The notes under the pieces were generated by a model that did not search any database, was not told where the DNA came from, and saw only the letters and a program-made list of their open reading frames with translations. This document shows, piece after piece, positions 62,751 to 64,000 of a DNA stretch of 64,000 nt; the stretch's first letter is position 1, and each line of letters begins with the position of its first letter. The position numbers were made by a program, and so were the translations under genes. Source of the DNA: Pseudomonas sp. BSw22131 (GTDB lineage: Bacteria; Pseudomonadota; Gammaproteobacteria; Pseudomonadales; Pseudomonadaceae); assembly GCF_026810445.1 (NCBI RefSeq), contig NZ_CP113949.1, forward strand, positions 2,790,001 to 2,854,000, given 5' to 3'.

Positions 62751-64000
62751 TTACTCCGTGGTCTCGGCCACGCCCTGATCTTCCCCCAGAAACCCGCCAC
62801 TCTGGTGGTGCCAAAGCCGCGCGTAGGTGCCGTTTTTACCGAGCAACTCGGCATGGGTGCCTTGTTCGATGATGCGTCCGTCATCCATGACGATGAGCCG
62901 GTCCATGGCCGCAATCGTGGACAAACGGTGGGCGATGGCTATTACGGTTTTGCCCTGCATCATTTCATCGAGGCTTTCCTGGATGGCCACTTCGACCTCC
63001 GAATCCAGCGCGCTTGTGGCCTCATCAAGTAACAGGATCGGAGCGTTCTTGAGCATCACCCGGGCAATCGCAACGCGTTGACGCTGGCCGCCCGAGAGCT
63101 TGATACCGCGCTCACCTACAAGGGTGTCGTAGCCGGAATGCCCTTGCTTGTCGCTCAGTTGGCTGATGAATCCATCGGCTTGAGCATTGGCCGCGGCGCT
63201 GCGGATTTGCGCATCGGTCGCATCGGGACGACCGTAGGCGATGTTGTCGCGAATGGAGCGGTGCAGCAGCGACGTGTCCTGCGTGACCATGCCAATGGCG
63301 CTGCGCAGACTGTCTTGGGTGACCTGCGCAATGTTTTGGCCATCGATGCGAATCTCTCCCTTGTCCACGTCATAAAAGCGCAACAGCAGGTTGATGAGTG
63401 TGGATTTCCCGGCACCGGAGCGACCCACCAGGCCGATCTTCTCGCCCGGGCGGATGGTCAGGCTCAGAGCATCGAGTACCTGACGTTCGCCGTTGTAGTT
63501 GAAACTCACATTGTCGAAGGTCACCGCGCCGCCAGTGGTCACCAGTCCGGCCGCGTCCGGCGCATCCTGCACCTTGGGGCCGCGGGCCAGGGTGGCCATG
63601 CCGTCTTGTACGGTGCCGATGTTCTCGAAGAGTGAGGTCATTTGCCACATGATCCAGTGCGACATGCCATTGATGCGTAACGCCATGGCGGTAATCGCGG
63701 CGACGGCGCCGGTGCCGACTTCACCCTGGTGCCACAGCCACAAGGCATAACCGCCCGCGCCCATGATCAAACCGACCACCAATGCCTGATTGACGATTTC
63801 GAATTGGCTGACAAGACGCATCTGGCGTAAACCGGTGAGCTTGAAGTCCTCCATCGCAGCGCGCGCGAAGTGGGCTTCGCGTTTGGAGTGGGAGAACAGC
63901 TTTACGGTGGTGATGTTGGTGTAGGCATCCGAGATACGTCCGGTCATCGATGACCGCGCATTGGCCTGTTCCTGGCCGACCTTTCCCAGGCGCGGCACGA
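62751..64000 (-). CDS. ABC exporter, fused permease-ATPase (partial)
   Basis: At least 415 residues, 5' end beyond the right edge. The visible part has the end of the transmembrane domain (ISDAYTNITTVKLFSHSKRE, ALVVGLIMGAGGYALWLW) and a complete nucleotide-binding domain: Walker A GLVGRSGAGKST, signature KLSGGQRQRVAIA, Walker B ILLLDEATSALD and H loop AIAHRLSTI. It is of the MsbA/multidrug type. The cargo is unknown. Confidence 0.88.
   Translation of the reverse strand, partial: VPRLGKVGQEQANARSSMTGRISDAYTNITTVKLFSHSKREAHFARAAMEDFKLTGLRQMRLVSQFEIVNQALVVGLIMGAGGYALWLWHQGEVGTGAVAAITAMALRINGMSHWIMWQMTSLFENIGTVQDGMATLARGPKVQDAPDAAGLVTTGGAVTFDNVSFNYNGERQVLDALSLTIRPGEKIGLVGRSGAGKSTLINLLLRFYDVDKGEIRIDGQNIAQVTQDSLRSAIGMVTQDTSLLHRSIRDNIAYGRPDATDAQIRSAAANAQADGFISQLSDKQGHSGYDTLVGERGIKLSGGQRQRVAIARVMLKNAPILLLDEATSALDSEVEVAIQESLDEMMQGKTVIAIAHRLSTIAAMDRLIVMDDGRIIEQGTHAELLGKNGTYARLWHHQSGGFLGEDQGVAETTE

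Noticed and set aside
1..64000. tRNA, rRNA or prophage integration site
   Set aside because: No cloverleaf, rRNA segment, integrase or structural phage gene was seen on either strand.

Overview
The window looks like a Pseudomonas chromosome, probably from the fluorescens/syringae side of the genus. The signs are Pseudomonas-type REP repeats (cores such as CGAATGAATTCG next to GTAGGAGC), an sfnG dimethylsulfone monooxygenase behind a sigma-54 promoter, a MtlR/MtlE pair, a BdlA-like sensor, HBM and 4HB chemoreceptors, and a cobalamin riboswitch. The species call is inference; no rRNA or tRNA was seen.

1-26.3 kb is a contact-dependent growth inhibition (CDI, two-partner secretion) island. A tautomerase/LysR pair precedes cdiB (1541-3262) and a very long cdiA (3281 onward). 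The cdiA reading frame is broken by a 2-nt deletion near 12383, which separates the filament from its pretoxin/toxin tail (12408-14537); an immunity gene overlaps that tail. Behind it lies a silent store of toxin/immunity cassettes: an orphan Fic/Doc-like toxin with its immunity gene, two large start-less cdiA copies (16260-19981 and 21253-24839) sharing about 2 kb with cdiA but carrying different toxins and immunity genes, a truncated orphan toxin, a short cdiA fragment, a frameshifted CdiI-family gene and a decayed divergent cdiA piece. Two short sequences organise the array: a 22-bp element containing AAAAGGGGACTGATTTATTT, at cassette borders (five full copies and one partial), and GGTGCAAAAG (Gly-Ala-Lys), at the start of every toxin tail.

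26.3-34.7 kb holds a small hypothetical gene, REP DNA, the sulfone pair (DszC/SfnC-like flavoprotein and divergent sfnG), a mannitol/sorbitol locus reduced to a dehydrogenase, a binding protein and an AraC regulator with no permease or ATPase, a PAS-chemoreceptor pseudogene and a lipoprotein.

34.7-41.1 kb is a tightly coupled seven-gene operon on the minus strand: thermostable-hemolysin family protein, AMP-dependent ligase, haem-oxygenase-like diiron protein, SDR, TPR protein, and a QseB/PmrA-type response regulator with its kinase. Two inverted 17-bp PmrA-like boxes lie in front of it, shared with a divergent cytochrome b561. It has the content of a self-regulated small-molecule pathway whose product I do not recognise.

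41-64 kb carries a DUF2252 protein, a chemoreceptor, a decayed IS1182-family insertion with terminal repeats and a TGTA target duplication, an acetyltransferase, a riboswitch-controlled corrinoid-type ABC importer, a deletion scar fusing a FAD oxidoreductase to an ABC ATPase tail, a metallophosphoesterase, DUF1883, a BdlA-like protein, a GAF-PAS-GGDEF-EAL protein, an SDR and an alpha/beta hydrolase, an HBM chemoreceptor, a small HrpF/NolX-like protein and a partial ABC exporter. Good FliA (sigma-28) promoter matches precede three of the chemoreceptor-type genes.
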